This document shows, in pieces, positions 27,334 to 37,549 of a DNA stretch of 64,000 nucleotides. The translations under genes and the position numbers were made by a program. The DNA is from Flavobacterium hercynium (GTDB lineage Bacteria; Bacteroidota; Bacteroidia; Flavobacteriales; Flavobacteriaceae): positions 1 to 64,000 of the forward strand of contig NZ_MUGW01000002.1 in NCBI RefSeq assembly GCF_002217285.1. Reading direction: 5' to 3'. Every line of letters begins with the position of its first letter. Position 1 is the first letter of the stretch. The notes beneath the pieces are model-generated. The model saw only the letters and a list, made by a program, of their open reading frames with translations, searched no databases and was not told where the DNA came from.

Positions 27334-27350
<17 letters not shown>
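26976..27350 (+). CDS. Four-helix-bundle protein (23S rRNA IVS / S23 family)
   Basis: The 124-residue protein belongs to the four-helix-bundle family first seen in 23S rRNA intervening sequences and related to the Avd accessory protein of diversity-generating retroelements. Family blocks are [34 protein letters not shown] and [16 protein letters not shown]. The start at 26976 is preferred because an ATG four codons earlier lies inside the flanking repeat. The stop codon is itself formed by the repeat word TAAAGCC. The gene splits groES from groEL and has no obvious chaperone role, so insertion is the likely explanation. No reverse transcriptase or variable repeat is present. Confidence 0.8.
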
Positions 27351-29006
<1,656 letters not shown>

Positions 29007-29028
29007 TCATTCTTTCTTTGAAAAACTT

Positions 29029-29063
29029 AAAGCGCTGGATAAAAAATCCAGCGCTTTTTTTGT
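29029..29063 (+). terminator. Intrinsic terminator after groEL
   Basis: AAAGCGCTGGAT (29029-29040) pairs with ATCCAGCGCTTT (29046-29057), followed by a T-run. Confidence 0.9.
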
Positions 29064-29223
29064 GCAACTACTTTTCCGCCACAAATTCATGAATTATTTT
29101 ACTTTATTGTATAGTGAAAATTCGTGAATTGCTTCGCTTGTTCACTATCGCTCGAATCGTGGCGATCTTTAAATTCATAAATTATTATTTAACGGCAAAG
29201 ACAAATTGTTTAACATTCTGTTT

Positions 29224-29254
29224 TTGCTGCTAAAAATGCTTATCAGTAAATTTG
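29224..29254 (+). promoter_or_regulatory. Promoter of the NPP-type phosphodiesterase gene
   Basis: TTG (29224-29226) and TAAATTTG (29247-29254) are 20 nt apart. The start codon lies 21 nt after the -7 element. Confidence 0.65.
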
Positions 29255-29275
29255 CAGTTCTATTAAAATTACAAA

Positions 29276-30481
29276 ATGAGAAAATTCACAACTCACCTAT
29301 TCCTTTTTACAGCTTTACTTTTTACTGTTTTTTCGCATTCTCAATCTAATAAAGATGCTTACGTCGTTTTGGTTTCTATGGACGGCTTTCGTTGGGATTA
29401 CGAGAAACATTTTAATCTTCCTAATCTAAAGCAAATTGCCAAAGAAGGTGTTCATGCTAAATCTATGCGACCTTCTTATCCGAGTAAAACTTTTCCCAAT
29501 CATTATTCGATTGTAACGGGACTTTATCCGGATCATCACGGCATCATCAACAATGTGTTTTATGATCCGAATTTAAAGGAAACTTTTAATTTATCGAGTA
29601 ATGCAAAAAATGATTCTCGTTTTTATGGCGGAAATCCAATTTGGAATGTAGCGGAGCAACAAGGCGTAAAAGCGGCTTCGTTCTTTTGGCCAGGTTCTGA
29701 TACCGATAAAAACAGACCTTCGTACTACAAACAATATGATGATAAAGTTCCGTATGAGACTAGAATTGATACGGTAATAAAATGGCTTGAACTGCCCGAA
29801 AAACAGCGTCCACATTTAATTACTTTATATTTTGACGAACCAGATCATACCGGTCATGGTTTTGGTCCGCTTTCTCCTGAAAACGAAAAAGTAATCATCA
29901 AAATGGATTCTATCATGGGGCAATTAACCGCTAAGCTGGATCGATTGGCTATCGGAAAACAAATTAATCTGATTATTGTTTCTGATCACGGAATGGCTGC
30001 TATCAGCAATGATAAAAAGGTTGCTATTTTAGATTACTTAAAACCGGAATGGCTTGATTATAAAGCGGTCATTAATCCGATTATGAGTTTGCAGGCAAAA
30101 CCAGGCTTTCATGATTCTATCGCAGCTGCTTTAAAGAAAGTACCACATATTAAATTCTGGAGAGCAGGAAAGCTTCCGAAAAGACTTCATTATGGCACAA
30201 ATCCGAGAGTGCATGATTTTGTTATTGAAGCCGAAAAAGGATATAGTTTGGTGAATAAGAAATCCCAAGATATAAAAGGTGGTACGCACGGCTATGATAA
30301 TAAAGAAAAAGACATGCAAGCTATATTTTATGCTAAAGGCCCTGCTTTTAAAGTAAATAAACAAGTAGGATCTTTTCAGAATGTATCTGTCTATCCGCTG
30401 ATTGCAAAAATATTAGATTTAAAAATCGATACTGTTGATGGTGAGTTAAGGGAGGTAAATTCGATGCTGAAAAACAATTAG
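29276..30481 (+). CDS. NPP-type alkaline-phosphatase-superfamily phosphodiesterase
   Basis: The 401-residue protein has a Sec signal peptide (about 1-22), so it is exported. It matches ectonucleotide pyrophosphatase/phosphodiesterases: metal ligand D36 in SMDGFRWD, nucleophile T72 in SKTFPNHYS, and DEPDHTGHGFGP and SDHGM blocks further on. These enzymes cleave nucleotide or phospholipid phosphodiesters using two zinc ions. It stands alone with its own promoter and a bidirectional terminator shared with the convergent SulP gene. Confidence 0.88.
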   Translation: MRKFTTHLFLFTALLFTVFSHSQSNKDAYVVLVSMDGFRWDYEKHFNLPNLKQIAKEGVHAKSMRPSYPSKTFPNHYSIVTGLYPDHHGIINNVFYDPNLKETFNLSSNAKNDSRFYGGNPIWNVAEQQGVKAASFFWPGSDTDKNRPSYYKQYDDKVPYETRIDTVIKWLELPEKQRPHLITLYFDEPDHTGHGFGPLSPENEKVIIKMDSIMGQLTAKLDRLAIGKQINLIIVSDHGMAAISNDKKVAILDYLKPEWLDYKAVINPIMSLQAKPGFHDSIAAALKKVPHIKFWRAGKLPKRLHYGTNPRVHDFVIEAEKGYSLVNKKSQDIKGGTHGYDNKEKDMQAIFYAKGPAFKVNKQVGSFQNVSVYPLIAKILDLKIDTVDGELREVNSMLKNN

Positions 30482-30490
30482 ATAATAAAA

Positions 30491-30525
30491 AAAGCGAGAA
30501 TTAGAACATATCTAATTCTCGCTTT
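30491..30525. terminator. Bidirectional terminator between NPP and SulP genes
   Basis: AAGCGAGAATTAGA pairs with TCTAATTCTCGCTT across an ACATA-type loop, with A and T tracts outside. It serves both convergent genes. Confidence 0.88.
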
Positions 30526-30530
30526 TCTAT

Positions 30531-32060
30531 TTAAGACACTACTTTATACGTAGGATCTTCAATTACATTTACTTTAATAACACCTTCAGCATTTTTTAGT
30601 AAGGTTCTGCAATCAGGACTTAAATGCTGTAATTCTACTATTTTATTAAGCTGACTGTATTTTTCGGTGAGGTTGTTCAATGCCTCAATAGCTGACATAT
30701 CTGCTACACGGCTTTCTTTAAAATCAATAACGATACGATTGGGATCATTTGCAACATCAAATTTTTCCATAAAATTGGCTACAGAACCAAAAAATAAAGG
30801 TCCGTAAATTTCATAATGTTTTACTCCATTGGCATCTGTAAAGTTTCTGGCGCGAATTCTTTTGGCACTTTCCCAGGCAAAAACTAACGCAGAGATTATT
30901 ACACCTATTAAAACAGCCAAAGCCAGATTATGCACTAAAACGGTAATTACAGCCACTAGAATACCCACAAAAATATCGTGTTTAGGCATTTTATTAATTA
31001 CTTTAAAACTAGCCCATTCAAATGTTGTAATAGCAACCATCATCATAACACCAACTAAAGCTGCCATTGGTAATTTTCCAATAACAGGTGCTCCAAAAAG
31101 TATAATTAGTAAAATAGTTAACGCTGCAATGATTCCGGATAATCGTGCTCTGGAACCAGCAGAAAGATTTACCAGTGTTTGTGCAATCATAGGACAGCCT
31201 CCCATTCCAAAAAAGAAACCGTTTAAGATATTGGAACTTCCTTGCGCTATACATTCGCGATTGCTGTTCCCTCGTGTTCCTGTTATTTCATCTACCAGAT
31301 TTAAAGTCAATAATCCTTCTGTTAAGCCTACCGCTGCAACAATTACAGAATAGGGAAATATAATTTGAAAAGTCTCCACAGAAATGGGAATATTTGGAAT
31401 ATGAAAAGGTGGAAATCCGCCTTGAACGGAAGCAATATCTTCTACTGTTTTTGTTTCTATATTAAAAACGATCACAAGGGCAAAAACGACCATTATGGCT
31501 ACTAATGATGCCGGAACTGTTTTTGTTATTTTAGGAAAAAGCAATACGATACTAATTGTAAGTACCACCAAACCCATCATTATGTACAAAGGTGTTCCCT
31601 GCAACCATGCGACCTGTCCGTTTACAATACTTTTAAATTGCTCTAACTGCGACATAAAAATAACGACAGCAAGTCCGTTTACGAAACCAAACATAACAGG
31701 TTGTGGAACCAGTCTTATAAATTTTCCGAGTTTAAATAATCCGATGGCAATTTGTACAATTCCGCCTAAAGCAACGGCTGCAAATACATATTCTATTCCG
31801 TGTGACTTCATTAAGGCGATCAAAACAATTACCGTTGCTCCTGCCCCTCCAGAAATCATTCCTGGTCTTCCGCCAAAAATAGCCGTCACTAATCCGGCGA
31901 TAAAAGCGGCATATAATCCCACTAATGGAGGGAATCCGGCTAAAATAGCAAAAGATAATGATTCCGGAATCATCGTCATGGCTACAGTAAGTCCCGCTAA
32001 AATTTCGTTTTTGTAATTGACTTTTTGAGTAAAGTCAAAGAGTTGGAAAGTCTTTTTCAT
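30531..32060 (-). CDS. SulP family anion transporter with STAS domain
   Basis: The 509-residue protein is a typical SulP/SLC26 transporter. It has many membrane helices, the family motif near MTMIPESLSFAILAGFPPLVGLY, and a cytoplasmic STAS domain from about residue 400 (DPNRIVIDFKESRVADMSAI). Such carriers move sulfate, bicarbonate or other anions. No carbonic anhydrase or sulfate gene is adjacent, so the substrate is open. Confidence 0.9.
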   Translation of the reverse strand: MKKTFQLFDFTQKVNYKNEILAGLTVAMTMIPESLSFAILAGFPPLVGLYAAFIAGLVTAIFGGRPGMISGGAGATVIVLIALMKSHGIEYVFAAVALGGIVQIAIGLFKLGKFIRLVPQPVMFGFVNGLAVVIFMSQLEQFKSIVNGQVAWLQGTPLYIMMGLVVLTISIVLLFPKITKTVPASLVAIMVVFALVIVFNIETKTVEDIASVQGGFPPFHIPNIPISVETFQIIFPYSVIVAAVGLTEGLLTLNLVDEITGTRGNSNRECIAQGSSNILNGFFFGMGGCPMIAQTLVNLSAGSRARLSGIIAALTILLIILFGAPVIGKLPMAALVGVMMMVAITTFEWASFKVINKMPKHDIFVGILVAVITVLVHNLALAVLIGVIISALVFAWESAKRIRARNFTDANGVKHYEIYGPLFFGSVANFMEKFDVANDPNRIVIDFKESRVADMSAIEALNNLTEKYSQLNKIVELQHLSPDCRTLLKNAEGVIKVNVIEDPTYKVVS

Positions 32061-32331
32061 AAGAGCACAAAATTAAAAAAATATTGCGCATAAACAGAAC
32101 AATCCTTTCTTTACTAAAAAGAATATAAATTCATGAAGTAATGCTTTGAACAGGTTTACGAAACAGCAGCAATCAGCATCATTATAAGCGAAAGAATAAA
32201 ACTAATCATATCCTTAAAAATAAAGTTTTTAGAAAGAAATTAACGAATCAAAAATAGTCATAATAATAGTACGAAAAACACGTAAATACACCCGTTTTTC
32301 TTTCTCGAAAAAAAACTATCTTATAAGTCCA

Positions 32332-32544
32332 TTATTCTAATGCTACACAAATGTATCCGAGACAATTTACATAATCGATAATGCTTTTCGGCTTTAAGCC
32401 ACGCCCTTCTACTCTTAAGATTTTATCACAATCTTCTAAATCAAAATTGACTTTGTAATGCGGAAATTGGTTCTGAATAATCGTAATAATATTATTTTTA
32501 TCTGCTTCTTTTTGCACGTTGGTTTTAAAAACTTCTACAACCAT
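32332..32544 (-). CDS. Small HMA-like fold protein without CxxC
   Basis: The 70-residue protein has the beta-alpha-beta-beta-alpha-beta pattern of heavy-metal-associated domains, with a FKTNV start and GRGLKPKSIIDYVNCLGY later. The metal-binding CxxC is absent: the N-terminal loop has no cysteine, and the only cysteines are single. Similar small proteins are common in Flavobacteria and probably do not carry copper. It is followed at a distance by SulP on the same strand but is not clearly co-transcribed. Confidence 0.6.
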   Translation of the reverse strand: MVVEVFKTNVQKEADKNNIITIIQNQFPHYKVNFDLEDCDKILRVEGRGLKPKSIIDYVNCLGYICVALE

Positions 32545-32606
32545 AATTATCTTATTTTTATATTAAATGAAATAATTGACTTATAAATTATATTAATGGA
32601 ATTTTC

Positions 32607-33587
32607 TTAAAAAGGATTATAGGAGATTCCTACTCTAAAATATCCTTGTGTTTCTTCTTTTTGATCGTATACATATCGGTTTGTTCGTTGTCCTCTCTCC
32701 GTAATTCTGCTAAACAATACATTATTGACACCGCCTTTAAAAAATGTAATCACTTTTGGAGTAATGCGATATTCGTAAGTCAGTCCTGATTTCAATTCTA
32801 ACTGATTCATTTCATAAATACCTTTCAAATTTTCTCCATTTAGATTTAAATAAAAACTCTCTGAATTTAACTCTGTTCCTACTGAAATTCTTCCATTTTC
32901 TAAAATGTCTCTTCTAAACAAAAGTCGTTGCGGAAGAATAAAATCGATATCCCATTTTGAGTTTTCGAACTTATGATTATACGTAAAAAGCGGTGTAAGC
33001 GGAATAATTGAGGAAGGATCAAGCATGGCAAGTGCACCAATTGTAATCGTTGTATTGGCGGTTTTTTTTAAAACTAAAGTGGCGGTAGCAAATCCTTTTA
33101 TACGTTGTACATCTTTGTCATTTCCATCTACCAAAACAGTTGCATTGTAAACAACCGGTTTTTTAAATAATGATGAAACATAAGTAGCACTTACCGCAGT
33201 TGTAAAAAGATGAAAATCGTGATTCTCTCTTGTGTAAGTCGTATTGGTTGCTACATTGTTTATCTCATCAAAACCATATGTTTCGTATTTGTAACGAAGA
33301 GAAGCTGTCAGAATAAATCGTTTTGAATCTGAAACATAAAAAGGCATATTAAACGCCACTTTTAATCGGTTATGCTGGTCTATTCTACCTTTTTCAAAAG
33401 CTTTCCCAAAAAGTTCTGAATCAAAATTGGTCGGTGTTAACTGTTCGTACTGCACATCAAATGTTCTTGTGGTCGGAAATTTGTCTGTAACTGCTTTCCC
33501 AAAGTTTTGCATACTCTTCCCTTTGTCCTGAGCCATTGTTTGCAAATATGTACATACTACTAAAACTGTGATTATTTGTGCTCTCAT
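32607..33587 (-). CDS. Outer-membrane beta-barrel protein (DUF6268-like)
   Basis: The 326-residue protein has a Sec signal ending near MAQ (residue 20). The rest alternates amphipathic strands ending in aromatic residues and closes with GYFRVGISYNPF, a terminal beta-signal. This suits a beta-barrel of the DUF6268 type. It is divergent from a LytS/LytTR pair, with a 20-nt-spaced direct repeat between them, so it is the probable regulated target. No transported substrate is evident. Confidence 0.7.
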   Translation of the reverse strand: MRAQIITVLVVCTYLQTMAQDKGKSMQNFGKAVTDKFPTTRTFDVQYEQLTPTNFDSELFGKAFEKGRIDQHNRLKVAFNMPFYVSDSKRFILTASLRYKYETYGFDEINNVATNTTYTRENHDFHLFTTAVSATYVSSLFKKPVVYNATVLVDGNDKDVQRIKGFATATLVLKKTANTTITIGALAMLDPSSIIPLTPLFTYNHKFENSKWDIDFILPQRLLFRRDILENGRISVGTELNSESFYLNLNGENLKGIYEMNQLELKSGLTYEYRITPKVITFFKGGVNNVLFSRITERGQRTNRYVYDQKEETQGYFRVGISYNPF

Positions 33588-33640
33588 GAATTGGAATAAA
33601 ATGAAGATTATTTTTGAGATTATTTATAAAAATTCTGGGT

Positions 33641-33648
33641 CAAAAATA
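33641..33648 (-). promoter_or_regulatory. -7 element of the outer-membrane barrel gene
   Basis: On the minus strand TATTTTTG matches TAnnTTTG, 53 nt upstream of the barrel start. The direct repeats at 33684-33713 lie 35-65 nt further upstream, a suitable activator distance. No TTG is seen at -33, as is usual for activator-dependent promoters. Confidence 0.45.
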
Positions 33649-33683
33649 ATCCAAGAAGCCTTTACTGTACTAGTCTTTTTATT

Positions 33684-33713
33684 CTAGTGGCGTATCATTT
33701 ATACTAATGGCGT
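33684..33713 (+). promoter_or_regulatory. Candidate LytTR operator: direct repeat with 20-nt spacing
   Basis: CTAGTGGCGT (33684-33693) and CTAATGGCGT (33704-33713) match at 9 of 10 positions and are 20 nt apart, about two helical turns. LytTR regulators bind paired direct repeats spaced by whole turns. The site lies between the barrel gene and the LytS/LytTR genes. Confidence 0.55.
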
Positions 33714-33759
33714 TTGTATAATTTTGCACAACAAAGCACTATTAACTATAATATTACGC

Positions 33760-33767
33760 TAATTTTG
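33760..33767 (+). promoter_or_regulatory. -7 element next to the LytS-like start codon
   Basis: TAATTTTG matches TAnnTTTG and ends only 5 nt before the ATG at 33773, so the mRNA would begin at or next to the start codon. A second TAATTTTG is at 33719-33726 and would give a leader of about 45 nt. Confidence 0.5.
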
Positions 33768-33772
33768 CCGTT

Positions 33773-34768
33773 ATGAAGATGCTTAAAATTTATCAAAACT
33801 TTTTCCTTCGCAATGTTATCGTAAACGCTATCATATACCTAATTATAATAGCTTGTGTTTATGATGAAATAAAACTTAGCGGAAAAGATTCTAACTACGC
33901 CTTTACTATAGTTGCATTAGGTTATTTTCCTTGCATTATCTGGATCACTATTTTTAATATCTTTATCATAAAGCCCTTTTTATTTAAGAAAAGGTTCAAA
34001 ATGTTTTTTACACTTTTTATTCTTTATTGGGGTTCTTTTTTCTTTTTTATGAACTGGTATTTTCCATTAGCCGGTTTAGGTGATTTAAAAACACTACAAA
34101 TTTTATCACTTATTATTAACGGAACATTTTTTTACTTTCTTCATATTGCAATTATGAGGAAGGTTTCGCAAACGAATAAGGATATCATTAATTTTAAATC
34201 GGAGCTTTCTTTTTTAAAGCAGCAGCTTAATCCACATTTTTTACTCAATGCCATGAATAATTTATATGGAGAATCCTTAACAGAGCCTGATAAATTACCT
34301 GAAAGAATATTGAATCTTTCTGACATGCTGCGGTACCAGATTGAAGCCTGTAAAAAAGATTATGTTTTAGTAGATGAGGAATTGGATTTTATTAAAAAAT
34401 ACATTGATTATTATAGTTTTAGAAACGAAAGACTCACAGTTAATCAAAATTATGAAGGTGCCTTTGACAGCATCGAAATTCCGCCTTTGTTCTTTTTACC
34501 TCTAGTAGAAAATGCGGTTAAGTTCTCTGCAGAAACTACGGAACCTTTTATTAATATTGATTTAAAAATAAAATGCAAAGGCTTGTCTTTTACTTTAAAA
34601 AACAGTTGTCTGGATTCAGGATCACGACTTTCGAGTACCGGAATTGGAATCGAAAACCTAAAAAGACGTTTGGAAGTTTATGGTTTGAAACATGAATTGA
34701 CCTGCAAAAAAGAAAGAAACACTTTTAGCGTAAAATTAAATATATGGCACTTACCTACCGCTGTCTGA
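33773..34768 (+). CDS. LytS-like sensor histidine kinase
   Basis: The 331-residue kinase has four N-terminal transmembrane helices (within 12-125), then a His_kinase (PF06580) domain. The phospho-acceptor His155 lies in LKQQLNPHFLLNAMNNLY, and the ATP lid has GIGIENLKRRLEVYG. No extracellular sensor domain is present, so the membrane region must sense. It overlaps the LytTR regulator gene by 25 nt, so the two are one operon. Confidence 0.9.
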   Translation: MKMLKIYQNFFLRNVIVNAIIYLIIIACVYDEIKLSGKDSNYAFTIVALGYFPCIIWITIFNIFIIKPFLFKKRFKMFFTLFILYWGSFFFFMNWYFPLAGLGDLKTLQILSLIINGTFFYFLHIAIMRKVSQTNKDIINFKSELSFLKQQLNPHFLLNAMNNLYGESLTEPDKLPERILNLSDMLRYQIEACKKDYVLVDEELDFIKKYIDYYSFRNERLTVNQNYEGAFDSIEIPPLFFLPLVENAVKFSAETTEPFINIDLKIKCKGLSFTLKNSCLDSGSRLSSTGIGIENLKRRLEVYGLKHELTCKKERNTFSVKLNIWHLPTAV

Positions 34769-35454
34769 TCGTTGATGACGAATCACCGGCACACAAGGCT
34801 TTGGCTTCGCATATTTCGAAATTTGACGATCTGGAACATTCCGGAAGCGCGTTTAGTGGCATGGAAGCTGTAAAAATGCTTAACGAAAATAGCTATGATA
34901 TTATCTTTCTGGATATTAACATGCCTGTAATTTCGGGGGTTGAACTAATGGAACTACAACCCAACCGACCGCTTACGATTGTAACAACTGCTTATTCTGA
35001 TTATGCACTTTCTGCGTACCAAAACGATGCAATTGATTATTTACTGAAACCCATTTCTTTTGAAAAATTTGCTAAAGCTATCGAAAAAGCAAAAATTTTC
35101 TCTTCCGGAAATGCTTCTAAAAAAGAGGACAAAACAAATTACAAAATACTTTCGCAACGTGTAAACGGGCAAATGATGGACATTTCTCTGCAGGATATTT
35201 TGTATATTGAAAGTCTTGGTAATTACATGAAGCTTTACAGTGCCAGACACAATACGCCTTTAATTATTTACGGTTCTCTTTCAAGCATTGCTCTGGAAAT
35301 CGATCACAAAAACTTCATTCAGGTACATCGGTCTTACATTGTAAATGTGGACAAGATTACTTCTGTTACTTTCAAAAATCTAACCATGACGAATCAGGAA
35401 ATCATTCCTGTGGGAAGAAAATACCAGATTTTACTGGACGGTTTCTTTAAATAA
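34744..35454 (+). CDS. LytTR-family response regulator
   Basis: The 236-residue protein has a receiver domain (1-120) with phospho-acceptor Asp57 in FLDINMP and acidic DD at 11-12. A LytTR DNA-binding domain (about 140-236) contains ILYIESLGNYMKLY and FIQVHRSYIVNVDKI. It partners the overlapping kinase and probably acts on the divergent barrel gene through the repeats at 33684-33713. Confidence 0.92.
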   Translation: MALTYRCLIVDDESPAHKALASHISKFDDLEHSGSAFSGMEAVKMLNENSYDIIFLDINMPVISGVELMELQPNRPLTIVTTAYSDYALSAYQNDAIDYLLKPISFEKFAKAIEKAKIFSSGNASKKEDKTNYKILSQRVNGQMMDISLQDILYIESLGNYMKLYSARHNTPLIIYGSLSSIALEIDHKNFIQVHRSYIVNVDKITSVTFKNLTMTNQEIIPVGRKYQILLDGFFK

Positions 35455-35463
35455 AGCTTTCCA

Positions 35464-35880
35464 TTACTTTTTTCTAAAAAGAACCGCCCAAGCACCTGTT
35501 GACCACAACGCAAGAAAAATCAAAACGGGCTGAAAAAATAATCTGATCAGACGTGCCTGATCTGTATCAAGTCCAAAAGCATTAGTTCCGTTTAAATATT
35601 GTGCAATATTACCGGGAAAAATCAAGACATAAAATACGGCAAGCGCAATACCTACTTTTACTCTGTGTTTGGACAGAAACAGCATTCCAAGCCCAAGCGT
35701 TACTTCTACAACTCCTGAAAGCAACACAACGAGATCTTTACTCAGCGGAATCCAATTGGGTACTTGCGCACGAAAATCGATTCTCTGAAAAGTAAAATGA
35801 CCTATTGCAGCGGTTATCATAAAAACACCCAGCAGTATTCTAAAGAATTTTTGAATTTTAGACGTTTTTACATTTTCCAT
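35464..35880 (-). CDS. DoxX-like membrane protein
   Basis: The 138-residue protein has four transmembrane helices, with an ITAAIGHF motif in the first and VLLSGVVEVTLGLGML in the second, as in the DoxX family. These proteins are linked to redox stress or quinone-related functions elsewhere, but no role can be assigned here. It is convergent with the LytTR gene, 9 nt away. Confidence 0.78.
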   Translation of the reverse strand: MENVKTSKIQKFFRILLGVFMITAAIGHFTFQRIDFRAQVPNWIPLSKDLVVLLSGVVEVTLGLGMLFLSKHRVKVGIALAVFYVLIFPGNIAQYLNGTNAFGLDTDQARLIRLFFQPVLIFLALWSTGAWAVLFRKK

Positions 35881-36017
35881 ATTATATGTTTTTTTATTTA
35901 AATTTTAGTTTTGAACACCATTTCATAAAACGGGTCTCTATCAAATTTACGATAATAACGCTTACGTTTTTAGTGATTTTAAAAATTTACAAAAGAAAAA
36001 TATTCGGCTTTTGTTGT

Positions 36018-36049
36018 TTGTTACTTTTTAAAAAACCTTTGTATCTTTG
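36018..36049 (+). promoter_or_regulatory. Promoter of the TMEM143-like gene
   Basis: TTG (36018-36020) and TATCTTTG (36042-36049) are 21 nt apart. The start codon is at 36099. Confidence 0.6.
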
Positions 36050-36098
36050 AGGCTTAGATCCCTTAAAGACTGCTAAAATTAAAGAAGCCGAAATTCAT

Positions 36099-37328
36099 AT
36101 GACACGAGAACATTACATTCCCTTTAACAAGGAATTCTTACTCGAACAACAGATTGCCACTTTCGCTGACGACAAAAAAAAGGTCGACGATTTCAAGAAG
36201 CTTTTCGATATCATCGAACATTATTACCATTATGAAACTTTTAACCTCAACCGCAATCTAAAGCGAAATTATGCCTTATTCGATCCTGATTTAAGTCCTG
36301 CAGAACGGGAAGCTTTTAGCGGTAAAAGCGATTTTACTGTATTTAAGAAAACATTGCTGACGGTTTTAGAACGCGGAAATTATACTCGCGTAAAACAGGA
36401 AATACTGGACGAAGCTTTCAGCAATTCTGATTTAATTGGGTTGGATCTTTCTATCGATTTTAATGCTTTTAAAGATTATGAATTGTATGTTCGCGGTCAT
36501 CATAAAGCCAAGGAAAAAGTAAAGAAGTATTTTTTCTGGACAAAAGAAATTGAAATCGAATATTACGACCGCGTTATGATTTACCTTAATTATAACGAAG
36601 CCGATTATTTGAGCGAAAAAAAGGTTAAGCTGGGAAAAATGCCTATTGATCCGGGCTCTATTTCTTTAAAGATATTTAAACGTGTTCCTAAAAACGATCT
36701 CGAAACGATTTTCCCAAATGCGATTCCGAGAATGTCTACAACAGATAAACTTTTGTTTTGGGTTCCTGGTGTTGGAGGTGGAATTTCATTATTGAGTACT
36801 ACTGTAATTCCGGCGCTTATTGCTATGTATGCAGCGTATCAATCTGGCGAAACTATTGACTTACTGAACAGTAAAGCGTCCTTAAATCAGGGATTAATTG
36901 CTCTTGGGGTATTATCTGCTTACCTGTTTCGACAATACAGCAACTTTGTAAATAAGAAGATTAAATATTCGAAGCTGCTTTCTGATAGTTTGTACTTTAA
37001 AAATCTTGGAAATAACAGCGGAGCATTTTATTCACTATTGAATTCTTCTGAAGAAGAAGTGCTTAAAGAAACGATTCTGGCGTATGCTTTTTTAAACAGA
37101 AGCGAGAAACCTTTAACGGCTTTGGAACTCGATCATCAAATAGAATCCTGGTTTTCTACTCAATTGTATACACATCTTGACTTTGATGTTAAAGATGCGC
37201 TGGAAAAACTAAAAAATATTGGTCTTGGTATCGAAACCAATGGCAAATGGAAAGTTCTTTCGTTAGAAAAAGCACTTATCCAGATTGATGAATTATGGGA
37301 CAATGTTTTTGATTACAATCAACGATAA
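36099..37328 (+). CDS. TMEM143/DUF3754 family protein
   Basis: The 409-residue protein resembles the TMEM143 (DUF3754) family: MTREHYIPFNKEFLL at the start, FKDYELYVRGHHKAKEK, the SISLKIFKRVPKNDLE motif, and two membrane helices around 215-285. The biochemical function of the family is unknown. It is monocistronic, bounded by its own promoter and a terminator. Confidence 0.75.
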   Translation: MTREHYIPFNKEFLLEQQIATFADDKKKVDDFKKLFDIIEHYYHYETFNLNRNLKRNYALFDPDLSPAEREAFSGKSDFTVFKKTLLTVLERGNYTRVKQEILDEAFSNSDLIGLDLSIDFNAFKDYELYVRGHHKAKEKVKKYFFWTKEIEIEYYDRVMIYLNYNEADYLSEKKVKLGKMPIDPGSISLKIFKRVPKNDLETIFPNAIPRMSTTDKLLFWVPGVGGGISLLSTTVIPALIAMYAAYQSGETIDLLNSKASLNQGLIALGVLSAYLFRQYSNFVNKKIKYSKLLSDSLYFKNLGNNSGAFYSLLNSSEEEVLKETILAYAFLNRSEKPLTALELDHQIESWFSTQLYTHLDFDVKDALEKLKNIGLGIETNGKWKVLSLEKALIQIDELWDNVFDYNQR

Positions 37329-37382
37329 CTTTTCCTGAAAACATACAGAAGAAAAAATTTCTTCAACACAAAACAACTGCTT

Positions 37383-37422
37383 AAAGCGCAAAAAAATCAA
37401 TTGATTTCTTGCGCTTTTTTTT
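37383..37422 (+). terminator. Intrinsic terminator after the TMEM143-like gene
   Basis: AAAGCGCAA pairs with TTGCGCTTT around an AT-rich inner stem (AAATCAATTGATTT), followed by eight T. Confidence 0.88.
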
Positions 37423-37458
37423 ATTTATTCAGCGCTCAAAAATCTGACAAAAAAAACA

Positions 37459-37486
37459 TTGTTTTAGTATTTAAATCTTATTTTTG
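37459..37486 (+). promoter_or_regulatory. Promoter of the gasdermin-like gene
   Basis: TTG (37459-37461) and TATTTTTG (37479-37486) are 17 nt apart, matching the Flavobacterium consensus. It makes the gene at 37550 an independent unit. Confidence 0.6.
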
Positions 37487-37549
37487 TAAGAATATTAGAA
37501 ATTAAAAAAAAGCTACAAAATCCCAAATAGTACAACTAAAACTACTGAA

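Noticed and set aside
30829-32016. Two long plus-strand frames opposite the SulP gene
   Set aside because: They mirror a transmembrane-rich gene on the minus strand and show no domain.
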